Of a stretch of 64,000 nt of DNA, positions 34,434-44,449 are shown one piece after another. The position numbers were made by a program, and so were the translations under genes. The notes beneath the pieces are model-generated. The model was not told where the DNA came from and did not search any database. It worked only from the letters and a program-made list of their open reading frames with translations. Source of the stretch: an uncultured Eubacterium sp. (GTDB lineage: Bacteria; Bacillota; Clostridia; Lachnospirales; Lachnospiraceae); NCBI GenBank assembly GCA_900548465.1, contig URKY01000002.1:1-64000 (forward strand), read 5' to 3'. How positions within the stretch are numbered: position 1 is the stretch's first letter; each line of letters starts with the position of its first letter.

Positions 34434-37400
34434 TTATTTAATTTTTACAGTTTTTCTCCTGCTCCACTTGCCATAAATAACTATGCTTCCGGACTTTTTC
34501 ATTGCTCTTGCCTTTACATAATATTTCTTAGCTGATTTAAGTTTCTTAATCTTAATAGTTGACGTAGACTTCTTAACTATCTTTGTAATAGTTACTTTCT
34601 TCTTGCCCTTAAATCTCTTAGATGTAGAAACCTTAACCTGATAATTAGTTGCTCCAATTACCTTCTTAAGTGTAAGCTTAATCTTCTTAGCAGCTTTCTT
34701 CTTTGTAGCCTTCTTAACCTTTGTTTTTCCTAACTTTATAGCCTTATCTTCTGAAGCAGTTGTTACATTACCAGCCTTTGTTGTTTCTCCTGAAGCTGCC
34801 TTTGTAGTTTCATTTGATGCCGGCTTTGTTGGCGCTACTGTTGTTTCATCTGATGATGGTTTTGTTGTAGGTGCCTCTGTTGTTTCATCTGAAGAAGGCT
34901 CTGTTGGAGCTTCTGTCGTTTCATCTGATGAAGGCTCTGTTGGAGCTTCTGTCGTAGTATCTGATGAAGGCTCTGTTGGAGTTTCTGTTGTCTCATCCGT
35001 TGAAGGCTTCGTTGTAGGTGTCTCTGTTGTCTCATCTGATGCTGGTTTTGTTGTAGGCGCTACTGTTGTAGGTTTTGCTGTTGTAGGTGCTTCTGTTGTT
35101 ACCGGTACAGTTGTCTGTGGTCCTGCCTCAACACTTACAGTTGCTGAAACACCCTTTGATTCAATGTCGTTTAATTTTGCTGTAACTCTTACTGTATGAA
35201 CACCTGCATCAATTCCATTGTATGTATATGTTCCTGCTGTTACATCCATGCCCTTTAAGGCACCGTCAATGTATACTGAATATAACTGGTTAGCTTCGCC
35301 TGTCCAAGATACTTGGATTAAATTATTTCCGGGACTTGTTACGACAAGGCCTTTTGCTTCTACAGGCATTAATACGTCTGTACCCATAATTGCAATTTCA
35401 GAAATCTGATATCCCCAATTTGCATTTCCGTTAGTTAAGTTAACTTTGACGTATCTTACTTTGTCTTTTGAATAACTGTCTGCATCAAACTTGTCTTCGT
35501 ATGCTGCCTTATATTCAACATTTGTCTTATCAATTACCTTTTCGTAATTTATTCCATCTTCTGAGAACTCAATGTTGTATTCTGTTGCATTAGTGTTGTT
35601 TGCCTTAAATGCCAGCAATACTTCATCAATAAGTTTCTTGTCGATGGCACTGCCTAAATCAATTGTAATTGTTGCAGTTTTACTTCCCCATACTGTTTCA
35701 ATAACTTTGTTTGTCTCGGTTGATATAACACCATCCGTCAGTGTCTGTGGGTCTTTGCTTCCCTCTTCATGTTCTGATTCAATGTCTTCTACTGTTACTG
35801 TTGCACCTTTTGAAAGATTACGTGTAGTTCCTACATATGGTACAAGAGAACCGTCATCTACATCTACTTCTTTTGTTATACCCTTTGATGTAAGACCATT
35901 GTAGAATGCGATTACCTGTACTTTGTGTGTTCCTGCTGCTACATCTTTAATTACACCACTTCCGGCTTCAATTAAATCTGTCTTTCTGATTCCATCTACA
36001 TATACAGCATATTTGTAACCTTCCTGATTTCCACCTGGAGTAATTGTATATTCGATTTCACAAATCTTGTCAGATGTTACTGTAAAGTCTTTAGGATCAG
36101 CGCAGTTTTCTACTTCTATAGTCTTAAGATTCTGTTCTGTACTGATAACACCGATTTCACAAATCTGTATACCATATCCTGCACTCTTTGGATAATATAC
36201 CTTTACGTATCTTATTCCACCTCTCTGTCCTACGACATTAGATACTATGCAGTTATCTTTATCCATATCTGCTGCTGTAACTGTATCTGAGGTATATACA
36301 GTGTTGTAATCAATTCCGTTAGTTGAATACTGTATTTCATATTTTTTATTCATTACAGTATCGTTCTCAGCCTGATCTTTGTACTGTACAATAACCTGAT
36401 CAATTGTGGATGCGTCATATGTATTCCCCAGATCGATTATTGCGTAACATTCACCACTATAATTCCATCCTTTTTTTCCTAGTGCGGCATGATTTCCTCC
36501 TGCTGAAAGTGCGCCGTCTGTAATATACGAAATGTTGCCCTCTGCTATTTCCGGATATGCTGTTACATTCTTCTTAAGTGCTGCATTGTATCTGCTGCTT
36601 GCAACTAATTCTGTATTTGTTGCTGTTGGTCCAACTGTAACTTTACATTCTGCCGTAAATTTTCCAACTGTAACTTTTACTGTTGCTTCGCCTTCACCCT
36701 TCGCAGTGATTGTACCATTTTCATTTACTGTTAATACGTGTTCATCGCTTGATTCCCACTTAGCTGTCGTATCATCTGTTGTGTCTTCCGGATTAATCTT
36801 AAGCTCAAGAGTTTCTGATGTCTTGTTTCTGATTTCAAATGTTTCAGGAATTGAGATTGATACTATATGTATTGGTTCTGTTACAGTAACATTACATGTA
36901 GCTGTCTTTCCACTTGCTGTAGTTGCTGTAATCTTTGCTATACCTACTGACTTTCCTGTTACTAATCCGTTTTTATCTACTGCTGCAATATTTCCATTAC
37001 TGCTTGTCCATGTTACGCTTTCATTAGTTAATGCTGAAAGCTGAACTGTTCTGTCAATTGCTATCTTTGCAGAATCCTTATCAAGTGCAATTGTTCCTGC
37101 AATAATAATACTTGATTCTGTAGGGTCTGATAACAACATTCCCTTTCTGTATGTAACTGCTCTTACTATTGTTGACTTATTAATAGTAATAGGAGCTGTG
37201 TATGTCTTTGAATCTTCAGTAGGAGTTGTTCCATCTAAAGTATATTTAACTTCAGCACCCTTTACTGAGGTTGACATTGTTACTTTCTGCTCTCCGCTGT
37301 ATGTACCACTTACAGGAGTAATTACAGGAGCTTCTGCCTGTAATGCCCCATATACTTCCATTTCATAAATAGAATATCCGTATGCAGTACCTCGCTTAAC

Positions 37401-40400
37401 GCCCTGCATTCTTACGTAACGCGCCTGAGTTGCAGGGAATGATGAAGTGATTTCACCTACAAGTCCGTTTTCTTTTGCTACTGTAGTCCACTTTTCTCCA
37501 TCCTTTGATACCTGGATTTCGTATTTTTCAGCATAAGCAGCTTCCCAATTGATTTTTACTGTATTGACTGTCTTTACTCTTCCTAAGTCAACCTGTAACC
37601 ATTCATTATCATTTGATTCTGCCTGCCATCTTGTTGTTCCATCTCCATCTATAGCCTTGGCTGCAGGTTCTTTTTCTGTTGATGCAGTTGCTGTAGATCC
37701 TATACTTAAGTTATCACTGCTCTGTACAACATCACCGTTAATCTTGATTACTGTTGATGCATATGCAGAGTCAATACAGTTATCCTTAACTGCAATTGCC
37801 TTAATTGTTGTATCACTTGAAACCAAAATCTTGTCTGTATATAATTTTGATTCTGTAGTTGGAACTGTTCCATCTGTTGTGTAGTAAATCTTTGCTCCTG
37901 CATCTGTTGCAGTAAGTTCTACTAACTGTGTATCATCAAATGATGTTGTTCCTGTTACATTATTTGTAACTTTTCCGTCTGCAAGAGCTGTAGCTTTAAT
38001 TACAGGTGTTCCTACCTGAGTAAGATCAAATTTCTTTCCTGTATCAATATTAAACGCTACTGTTGCCATTGAACCTATCCTTGCTGTTTCTGCAACTGTT
38101 CCGTCAGCCTTCTTAACTGTTACTGTCTGTGTTTTGTCTGTTGGGTTCCATACTTCTGCAGTATACTTGCCGTCTTTTACATATACTGAACCCTGAATGT
38201 TTCCAACGATAGAATAATCGTTTGTTCTGTGTCCTATCTGATCCATTGCTGAAATGAACCAAAGAGTATTTGCTCTGTCTTCTACCTGTACCTTTGATAC
38301 GTTTGCTTCAAACTTATCATATGCACTCTGTGCATTTGTCTGTGATAGGAATGGCCATGTAATATGCTGCCATCCTGTATCAGGAGTAACATAATTGTCA
38401 GGATTATGCCATGACTTATCAGGATCTACTCCATTTTTCTTGTCTTCTTCAAAAAGTCTTTTTTCAATATTTATAGCATATTGTGTATCATCCTCAAGAC
38501 CCTGATATATTTTTTTACACTTTGCCTGATTCATACCATAGTTTGTAAGGTATTCAGAAATTGGAAGCCACTGGATACCATATACATATACAGGCTGTCC
38601 GCCAAAGTATGTTCCGTAGCCCATTGATGCTCCGTATATCTGACCTGCTGCCTGGAAAGGATAAGCCTTTAACCAGTTAGTTTCATCATAATCGAACCAG
38701 TACTGTTCTACTGCATCCATTTCTGTTGTAAATCCATATGCACCTGCATCAATATATGTCTGATTCTGAGTAGCTTCACCCCAAAGATACATACCTACCC
38801 AGCTGAACAATGCCTCTGATGCCGATTCCTGGTTGTTACCTGAATCGCTGTCTGCATATCCGCCTGCCCATGAATGACCTGAATACTGATCAAATGCTCT
38901 GAACTTACAGAACATGTTTCCATCATCCTTTGGTTCGTATGGATCAGCGTAATCTCTTACGAGAAGTTCTATCATATCTTTATAATCATTGTAGAACTGT
39001 TTATCATATGCTGCTAAAACTGCTGCACCAAACATAAAGTATCCATATGTAAAGTGGTGGTCACAGATAGCTGCGTTTGCGCCGTAGGCACTATCCGGAT
39101 AATATAACGTTCCCCAATCTTTGTTGTAAATGAGGTAACATCTGTCATCCCCTCCATCATAGTTGAACCAGTCAACCATAATGCTCTTTAATTTTTTAAG
39201 TAATTTTTCTTTAATTTCTGTTTCACCTAACTGGTCAGCCATAAGTGCGCTGATTGCAAGTGGGTGTACATTCTTACCTTCCCAATATGCATCTGAAACA
39301 GGTGCTGTATTAATCTTTGAAGCAACTACCTGATTTAAATATTCAATCATTTCGCTGCTGTTAAACATACTGCTGTTTGATTTTGCAAATGTAGGAAGTA
39401 AACCTGAAAACTGCTGTGTTGTTTTGTATTCATTTGACCATATTGACTTCATATCACCACGAATTGATGGATATGTAGCATATGGTGTATCTGCTGCATT
39501 TGTATGCTTCCACTGATGTGGAAACAGACAATGCATTGTAACATTAGAGAAGCCTGTTCTCATTAATTTTGTTGTAGCTGTGTATGTAGTGACGATTTTT
39601 GAATTATCTTTTCCATATGTATATCCAACTTTTGTATCTGTTACAAATGCATAACCATGTTTGTAATAATCCTCAATGTCGCCCTTCCTTGTCATTCCGG
39701 CTACAGACATATAGTTATCTTTCTTTGAAGGGAATGTAATTTTAATCTTGTAATTTCCTTCTGCAATCATTACTTTAAATTCTGTTCCTTCAGGAGCATT
39801 TAATTCAAAATATGTTCCTTCATTATTTGCTTTTGTGTTCTCATCATCAACAGTCTTAAATCCAATGTGGTCTGTTACAAGAGTGTCACCCTTCTTTGTC
39901 AATATCTTATTTCCATTTTCATCAAAGAATTCTGTTATTGAGCTTCCACTAAGGAATGCAACTGTATTGTCACAGAACTCATTAAAAATATAAGGCGAAC
40001 CCTTTACTATTGTTGATTTCATCTGAAGATTATCTTCATCCATAAGTCCTAACTGAACTGAATAATCTCCGTAACTTTCTACTCTGTCGTAAGCTGTTGC
40101 CGTATCAAGATTTTCCGGTGTGATATAGAAATCTCTCGTTGTTTCCGTACTCTGATCAGTTCCTAAATCATTTTCTGTTCTTGTTCCTACCCAACCTGCT
40201 GTTGCAAGTAATACTCCAAGCCCTTTCTTTGAGAAGCTTGCCTTAAGAGGTGTAGAACATAACAGATTACTGAAAGTCTGTACCATAGCTGATGACCACC
40301 AGCTGTTTGAGTCAATAGGTGTTTTGATTGTATCCGGATTAACAAAGGTTGGAAGTTTGTTCTTTTCATTATACATTTCTCCTGAAACGTAAGAACCTTT

Positions 40401-41819
40401 TCCATTTTTGTTATTTACAATCTGTCTCTTTGGTAATTCTGTTATTGTTTCATTTTCTTTACTGTCACCATCTACATATTCGTAAACTGACAATTCATTA
40501 ATACCAAATCCGCTTCCGCTTTCAACTTTTGTATATCCAAGTACTCTGACATATCTTACATTTTTCTGATACATTGTAAAATTATCAGTCATGTTTGCAT
40601 ATCCTTTTTGAACACGGTGAACTGTTTTCCAGTTCTTTGCATCACTTGATACTTCTACATCATAAATTTTTCCTGCATCTGAATTCCAGTTGATTACTAC
40701 ACGACCAAGAGTATATTCTTTCTGTAAATCCACGTATATCCACTGGTCATCTCCCTGATATGATGTAAATGATGTGTTTGTTTTTCCATCAACTGCATTT
40801 TCAGGTTTTACATTATCGTATGCATCCTGTTTAATATTTCCGTCTGAATCATACATCCACCATTCATCACGGACATTTACTTCTTTTGTTTTATCTCCGT
40901 CTTTAATAGTGTTTGTTCTTGATTTTACAGGTTTGTTAAGTGCAAGGTTTTCACCATAATCCTTTGGTGGTCTTACAACACCATTTGTTCCATATACCTG
41001 GAATTCATAAAGTGAACTACCGTAATTCATAACTCTTTCAGTAGTTACAACTTTTACATATCTTGCTTTTTTAGCACTTAACTGTGAAGCTTCAATTGTT
41101 TGTTTTAAATTAGCATTAGTGTCAACAACAACTCCGTTGTCACCACTTCCGCCTTCAACAACATTTACTTCACATGTTGCACTTCCAAGTTCTGCATTTG
41201 TTTCAGGATTAAATGCAACAACTTTTATTGTATGTTTTCCTTCACTCAGTTTGAAATTTCCCTGAGTTCCTCCATATGCCTTAAAATCATAATTGTCCGG
41301 CGCCTTTGCAATAGTATCTCCGTCATATACTTTGTACTTTGCATCTTCCACTGATGTCCATTCTCCTGAAACTTCAGCATATCCGTCTTTTAGACTATTT
41401 ACTTTGTAGGAAAAAGCCATATTTACATATGCACCTACCTGCTTTCCTTTTGTATATACTGTTGTCCAGTTATCTTCATCGTTTGAAAACTGTATTTCAT
41501 AATATTTGGCGCGGGCAGCTTCCCAGTGAAGATAAATGTGATCAATGTCAGCCTCTGCTCCAAGGTCAACATATAACCATTCATTCTGATCACTCTGTTT
41601 AGCCTGCCATCTGGTGCTTTCGTCACCATCTACTGCATTTTCAACCGCAACACCGCTACTGTCCTGAGAGCTGGCATACACAGGTCTGCCATATGAAATG
41701 TTATACGGTTTTGTACTGTCAGATTTTGCCTGAATATCAATAATCTGAGTCTGTGGACATATAGTTATTACCATAGTCGCAGCCAAAACCACCGATGTGA
41801 TTTTTTTCAAGATTTTCAT
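34434..41819 (-). CDS. Giant secreted GH81 endo-beta-1,3-glucanase, multi-module
   Basis: 2461 residues. After a signal peptide (1-31) come F5/8C domains (about 40-150 and 290-450), the GH81 catalytic domain (about 490-1200), then chitobiase-type C-terminal beta-sandwich modules (YYTTDGTVPT and KYTLDGTTPT), further F5/8C domains (about 1375, 1740 and 2000), two Big_2 domains (about 1580-1730), an FN3 domain (about 2155-2240), a Thr/Pro/Glu linker and the Lys-rich module (about 2360-2461). GH81 signatures are ICDHHFTYGYF and SGNNQESASEALFSW, with Glu998 and Glu1002 as the likely catalytic pair. GH81 enzymes hydrolyse insoluble or branched beta-1,3-glucan. AAAGGAG precedes the ATG. A CG palindrome lies at 42004. 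It ends -KTVKIK, like its neighbours, with no LPXTG. Confidence 0.93.
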   Translation of the reverse strand: MKILKKITSVVLAATMVITICPQTQIIDIQAKSDSTKPYNISYGRPVYASSQDSSGVAVENAVDGDESTRWQAKQSDQNEWLYVDLGAEADIDHIYLHWEAARAKYYEIQFSNDEDNWTTVYTKGKQVGAYVNMAFSYKVNSLKDGYAEVSGEWTSVEDAKYKVYDGDTIAKAPDNYDFKAYGGTQGNFKLSEGKHTIKVVAFNPETNAELGSATCEVNVVEGGSGDNGVVVDTNANLKQTIEASQLSAKKARYVKVVTTERVMNYGSSLYEFQVYGTNGVVRPPKDYGENLALNKPVKSRTNTIKDGDKTKEVNVRDEWWMYDSDGNIKQDAYDNVKPENAVDGKTNTSFTSYQGDDQWIYVDLQKEYTLGRVVINWNSDAGKIYDVEVSSDAKNWKTVHRVQKGYANMTDNFTMYQKNVRYVRVLGYTKVESGSGFGINELSVYEYVDGDSKENETITELPKRQIVNNKNGKGSYVSGEMYNEKNKLPTFVNPDTIKTPIDSNSWWSSAMVQTFSNLLCSTPLKASFSKKGLGVLLATAGWVGTRTENDLGTDQSTETTRDFYITPENLDTATAYDRVESYGDYSVQLGLMDEDNLQMKSTIVKGSPYIFNEFCDNTVAFLSGSSITEFFDENGNKILTKKGDTLVTDHIGFKTVDDENTKANNEGTYFELNAPEGTEFKVMIAEGNYKIKITFPSKKDNYMSVAGMTRKGDIEDYYKHGYAFVTDTKVGYTYGKDNSKIVTTYTATTKLMRTGFSNVTMHCLFPHQWKHTNAADTPYATYPSIRGDMKSIWSNEYKTTQQFSGLLPTFAKSNSSMFNSSEMIEYLNQVVASKINTAPVSDAYWEGKNVHPLAISALMADQLGETEIKEKLLKKLKSIMVDWFNYDGGDDRCYLIYNKDWGTLYYPDSAYGANAAICDHHFTYGYFMFGAAVLAAYDKQFYNDYKDMIELLVRDYADPYEPKDDGNMFCKFRAFDQYSGHSWAGGYADSDSGNNQESASEALFSWVGMYLWGEATQNQTYIDAGAYGFTTEMDAVEQYWFDYDETNWLKAYPFQAAGQIYGASMGYGTYFGGQPVYVYGIQWLPISEYLTNYGMNQAKCKKIYQGLEDDTQYAINIEKRLFEEDKKNGVDPDKSWHNPDNYVTPDTGWQHITWPFLSQTNAQSAYDKFEANVSKVQVEDRANTLWFISAMDQIGHRTNDYSIVGNIQGSVYVKDGKYTAEVWNPTDKTQTVTVKKADGTVAETARIGSMATVAFNIDTGKKFDLTQVGTPVIKATALADGKVTNNVTGTTSFDDTQLVELTATDAGAKIYYTTDGTVPTTESKLYTDKILVSSDTTIKAIAVKDNCIDSAYASTVIKINGDVVQSSDNLSIGSTATASTEKEPAAKAIDGDGTTRWQAESNDNEWLQVDLGRVKTVNTVKINWEAAYAEKYEIQVSKDGEKWTTVAKENGLVGEITSSFPATQARYVRMQGVKRGTAYGYSIYEMEVYGALQAEAPVITPVSGTYSGEQKVTMSTSVKGAEVKYTLDGTTPTEDSKTYTAPITINKSTIVRAVTYRKGMLLSDPTESSIIIAGTIALDKDSAKIAIDRTVQLSALTNESVTWTSSNGNIAAVDKNGLVTGKSVGIAKITATTASGKTATCNVTVTEPIHIVSISIPETFEIRNKTSETLELKINPEDTTDDTTAKWESSDEHVLTVNENGTITAKGEGEATVKVTVGKFTAECKVTVGPTATNTELVASSRYNAALKKNVTAYPEIAEGNISYITDGALSAGGNHAALGKKGWNYSGECYAIIDLGNTYDASTIDQVIVQYKDQAENDTVMNKKYEIQYSTNGIDYNTVYTSDTVTAADMDKDNCIVSNVVGQRGGIRYVKVYYPKSAGYGIQICEIGVISTEQNLKTIEVENCADPKDFTVTSDKICEIEYTITPGGNQEGYKYAVYVDGIRKTDLIEAGSGVIKDVAAGTHKVQVIAFYNGLTSKGITKEVDVDDGSLVPYVGTTRNLSKGATVTVEDIESEHEEGSKDPQTLTDGVISTETNKVIETVWGSKTATITIDLGSAIDKKLIDEVLLAFKANNTNATEYNIEFSEDGINYEKVIDKTNVEYKAAYEDKFDADSYSKDKVRYVKVNLTNGNANWGYQISEIAIMGTDVLMPVEAKGLVVTSPGNNLIQVSWTGEANQLYSVYIDGALKGMDVTAGTYTYNGIDAGVHTVRVTAKLNDIESKGVSATVSVEAGPQTTVPVTTEAPTTAKPTTVAPTTKPASDETTETPTTKPSTDETTETPTEPSSDTTTEAPTEPSSDETTEAPTEPSSDETTEAPTTKPSSDETTVAPTKPASNETTKAASGETTKAGNVTTASEDKAIKLGKTKVKKATKKKAAKKIKLTLKKVIGATNYQVKVSTSKRFKGKKKVTITKIVKKSTSTIKIKKLKSAKKYYVKARAMKKSGSIVIYGKWSRRKTVKIK

Positions 41820-42166
41820 TTCTGTTCTCCTTTAAACACAATAATATACCTATATTATAAATTCTATTTTTGTAGCCAACAAGAATAAAAAGGGTTTTAT
41901 GGTTATTTTCAATTTCTTGACTAAAAGGGGGTAATTATATGAGATATTTGCCCTTTATTTTTGTTAATTTTATACCTTTTTTAACTATTTTTGTTATTAT
42001 TCAGAAAAACGTTTTTATTATTTTTTTCTTTTTTTATTACTTAAGGGGATGTTGTTTGGGGGTAGAACATAATTTTGCGTGTTGTATTTTTTCTTACATG
42101 TATTCTTTTGAGATACGTTGAATGCAATGGATTATTAAATTTTTACATGTATAACTTCTTAACATA
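41820..42166. other. Intergenic region upstream of the GH81 gene
   Basis: About 350 AT-rich bases holding the GH81 promoter, the palindrome at 42004-42015 and long T-runs. A 60-codon plus-strand ORF in it is very hydrophobic from poly-T and not believed. Confidence 0.5.
42004..42015. promoter_or_regulatory. Candidate LacI-family operator upstream of GH81
   Basis: AAAAACGTTTTT is a perfect 12-base CG-centred palindrome 190 bases before the GH81 start. It lies in poly-A/T sequence, so chance is possible; the value lies in the similar sites at 28912 and 49420. Confidence 0.3.
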
Positions 42167-42197
42167 AAAAACTGCCACCCGGTGGGTGACAGTTTCA
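42167..42197 (-). terminator. Terminator of the carbohydrate-binding protein at 42214
   Basis: AAACTGCCACCC and GGGTGACAGTTT pair around GGT; on the minus strand TTTTTTATG follows. Confidence 0.9.
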
Positions 42198-42213
42198 CGT
42201 AATTAATTTCTAA

Positions 42214-44268
42214 TTATTTTATTTTGATTTTTTTAGGCTTTGACCATTTATCTGTGCCAACTGCCCTTACTCTGATGTATAGTTTCTTTTTATTCTTAAG
42301 TTTCTTACTGCTTATTGTTACTTTTACTTTCTTGATAATTTTATTAACAAGCACTTTCTTAAATTTCTTAGATGTAGAAATCTGTACCTGATATTTAGTT
42401 GCTCCGTTAATCTTCTTAAATGTAACACTAACTTTAGTTGCTTTCTTTGACTTAGCTGCCTTTGTTACTGATGTTGCCCCCAGCGATTTAGAAACAGAAG
42501 GATTCTCTGTTGCTTTGTCCGGTTTATCATATGATGTAGTCTTCGTTGAAATGTTAACAGGGTCAACCTTTGTCTGTGTATCCTTTGTTGTAGGTTCAGC
42601 TGTAGCAGGTTCCACTGTTGTTGTTTTTTCCGCCTCAGTCGTTGGCTGTTCAGTTGCAGATTGCACTGTTGTTGGCGCTACCGTTGTTGAATTGTCGCTC
42701 GTCTTTGCAACAAGTTTCAAATCCTTTACATATAAACTGCCCTTCATATCAATTTCATCAGGATATGATAGCAAGTAAGCTCCTGCGTTTAACTGAACAA
42801 AAATATTTTCGCCTTCATAATCTGCTGGTATTTTGAACTTTACAGTTATTGTTTTTTCATCTGCATTTTTATCAGCAAGGAAAATGCCGTATTTTGTACA
42901 TCCACTGTTTTCTGTAAAATTAAGGTTGCTTCCATCCTGAGGATTTATAATTTCTAACCCTATATGCTTTGTATAAATCTCTTCTTTTTCATTTTGTGCC
43001 CCTTTATATATGGTACGATATATATCGCTTGTATATTTAAAGGATAAAGTATATGTACAATTCTTTTTTATAGGAATATTTGACGTGTAAAACCTCAAAC
43101 CATAAGGATTGTCATCAGCTAAAACTTCACCATTGTATAAAGCGTCCCAGCCTGTATTTTTTGCATATAATCGTGCATTAGAGGCTGTTGTTCCCGGAAC
43201 TACCCAACCCTTTGTTGCAAAATCTGCACCTTCAACATATCCATTAGGTCTCTCGTTTGTGCTTAAATGTGTTAATGTATGATACCAGCAATATGGATGT
43301 TCCTTGCTTCCATTTTCTCCCTGGACATGACCATTGTGTTCTTCATCTAATGTACTTTCTCCGTCCAATGGACAAACTGAAAACCAATTCCAGTCCACAT
43401 TTGATGCAAAATTTTCTCCCTCATCCTCAACAGGTTCTGTTGTAATTTCCGGTGTAGTTGGTTGAGGTTTTAAAGTAGGTTTTTCAGGTTCCGGGTCAAC
43501 AATAACAAAATCCGGTGAACGGCCTTCATCTATAATTTCAAAATCACTTACAGTTACTGTGCCTTTCCATTTATTTTCAACATCTGTTACGATGCTTGAA
43601 ATATCATTTCCTGCACAATCATATTTTGCGTTAAAAGCACCAAGCATAAGTTTTGTATTAAGCTTTGTAGCTGATACATAGTTAACAAATGTAAATGTAT
43701 ATGTCTGTTCTGTTGGTGTAATAGTTATAACCTGCTGTCCATCCAATTCATCATCACCATAAGGTGTTAGATTATCTATATCACTTCCAAATGCAACATA
43801 TGCATATTTCTTTTTTGATGATTTTGCATTAAATCTGACAGTATACTTATGACCTGATTTAATATTCACATTCTCCATAGAGGTCTGAATGGACCACGGA
43901 TTAATTCTAACCGGTGATTGATCCCACTTGGCATCCCAGCCCGTGTTTTCAATATCAATAGTGAATCCGTTTGAAACTTTCTTTGCTGTCATTGTCTGAT
44001 TAACTGAAGGATCTGCATCGCCTGCCTTGTTTCCTTTTAACCATCCTGTAAGTTTTTCGTTTGTACTACTCATAGTAACTGAGTTAATATAACCTTCGTT
44101 ACCTTCTTCTGCTGGGTTGTACATACCTCCCTGTAAAAATGTCCAATTGCTAAGTGTAATAGACTCTTCACTTGCTTCAATTGTGTTAGTTCCTCTTACT
44201 CCCATCATTATTGATGCTACCAATGTAGTTGCCACAAACACTGCCAACATTTTCTTCATCTTTTTCAT
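42214..44268 (-). CDS. Secreted protein with two CBM4-like modules, no catalytic domain
   Basis: About 684 residues from the ATG at 44268 (AAAGGAGAG lies 6 bases upstream; an upstream ATG at 44313 would put that site inside the coding frame). Signal peptide (1-33), then two related beta-sandwich modules of the CBM4/CBM_4_9 type: the first (about 35-265) with GWDAKWDQSPVRINPW and HKYTVRFNAKSS, the second (about 290-540) with GWDALYNGEVL and CTYTLSFKYTS. A Thr/Pro/Glu linker and the Lys-rich module follow. With no hydrolase domain it probably holds beta-glucan at the cell surface. Related modules occur in the frameshifted gene next door. The binding target is inferred from the locus. Confidence 0.75.
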   Translation of the reverse strand: MKKMKKMLAVFVATTLVASIMMGVRGTNTIEASEESITLSNWTFLQGGMYNPAEEGNEGYINSVTMSSTNEKLTGWLKGNKAGDADPSVNQTMTAKKVSNGFTIDIENTGWDAKWDQSPVRINPWSIQTSMENVNIKSGHKYTVRFNAKSSKKKYAYVAFGSDIDNLTPYGDDELDGQQVITITPTEQTYTFTFVNYVSATKLNTKLMLGAFNAKYDCAGNDISSIVTDVENKWKGTVTVSDFEIIDEGRSPDFVIVDPEPEKPTLKPQPTTPEITTEPVEDEGENFASNVDWNWFSVCPLDGESTLDEEHNGHVQGENGSKEHPYCWYHTLTHLSTNERPNGYVEGADFATKGWVVPGTTASNARLYAKNTGWDALYNGEVLADDNPYGLRFYTSNIPIKKNCTYTLSFKYTSDIYRTIYKGAQNEKEEIYTKHIGLEIINPQDGSNLNFTENSGCTKYGIFLADKNADEKTITVKFKIPADYEGENIFVQLNAGAYLLSYPDEIDMKGSLYVKDLKLVAKTSDNSTTVAPTTVQSATEQPTTEAEKTTTVEPATAEPTTKDTQTKVDPVNISTKTTSYDKPDKATENPSVSKSLGATSVTKAAKSKKATKVSVTFKKINGATKYQVQISTSKKFKKVLVNKIIKKVKVTISSKKLKNKKKLYIRVRAVGTDKWSKPKKIKIK

Positions 44269-44405
44269 TTCCCACTCTCCTTTTTTATTTTCGTATAAGT
44301 TCCACACCTTCATCTATAACTATGTGTTTAAGTTTATCATTTGAACTATTAAATGGCAAGAAAATCCATATGGTTTCCCATAAAGTCAAACAAAAGAGTT
44401 TAAAA

Positions 44406-44432
44406 AAACTGCCACCAATTGGGTGGCAGTTT
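44406..44432 (-). terminator. Terminator of the frameshifted CBM gene
   Basis: AAACTGCCACC and GGTGGCAGTTT pair perfectly around AATTG, followed on the minus strand by TTTTTTTAAAC. It is close in sequence to the terminator at 42167, pointing to duplication of the two adjacent genes. Confidence 0.9.
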
Positions 44433-44449
44433 CAAATAGTTAATACTAT

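Noticed and set aside
41939..42121. 60-residue hydrophobic plus-strand ORF
   Set aside because: Product of poly-T tracts, no ribosome site, lies in the GH81 promoter region.
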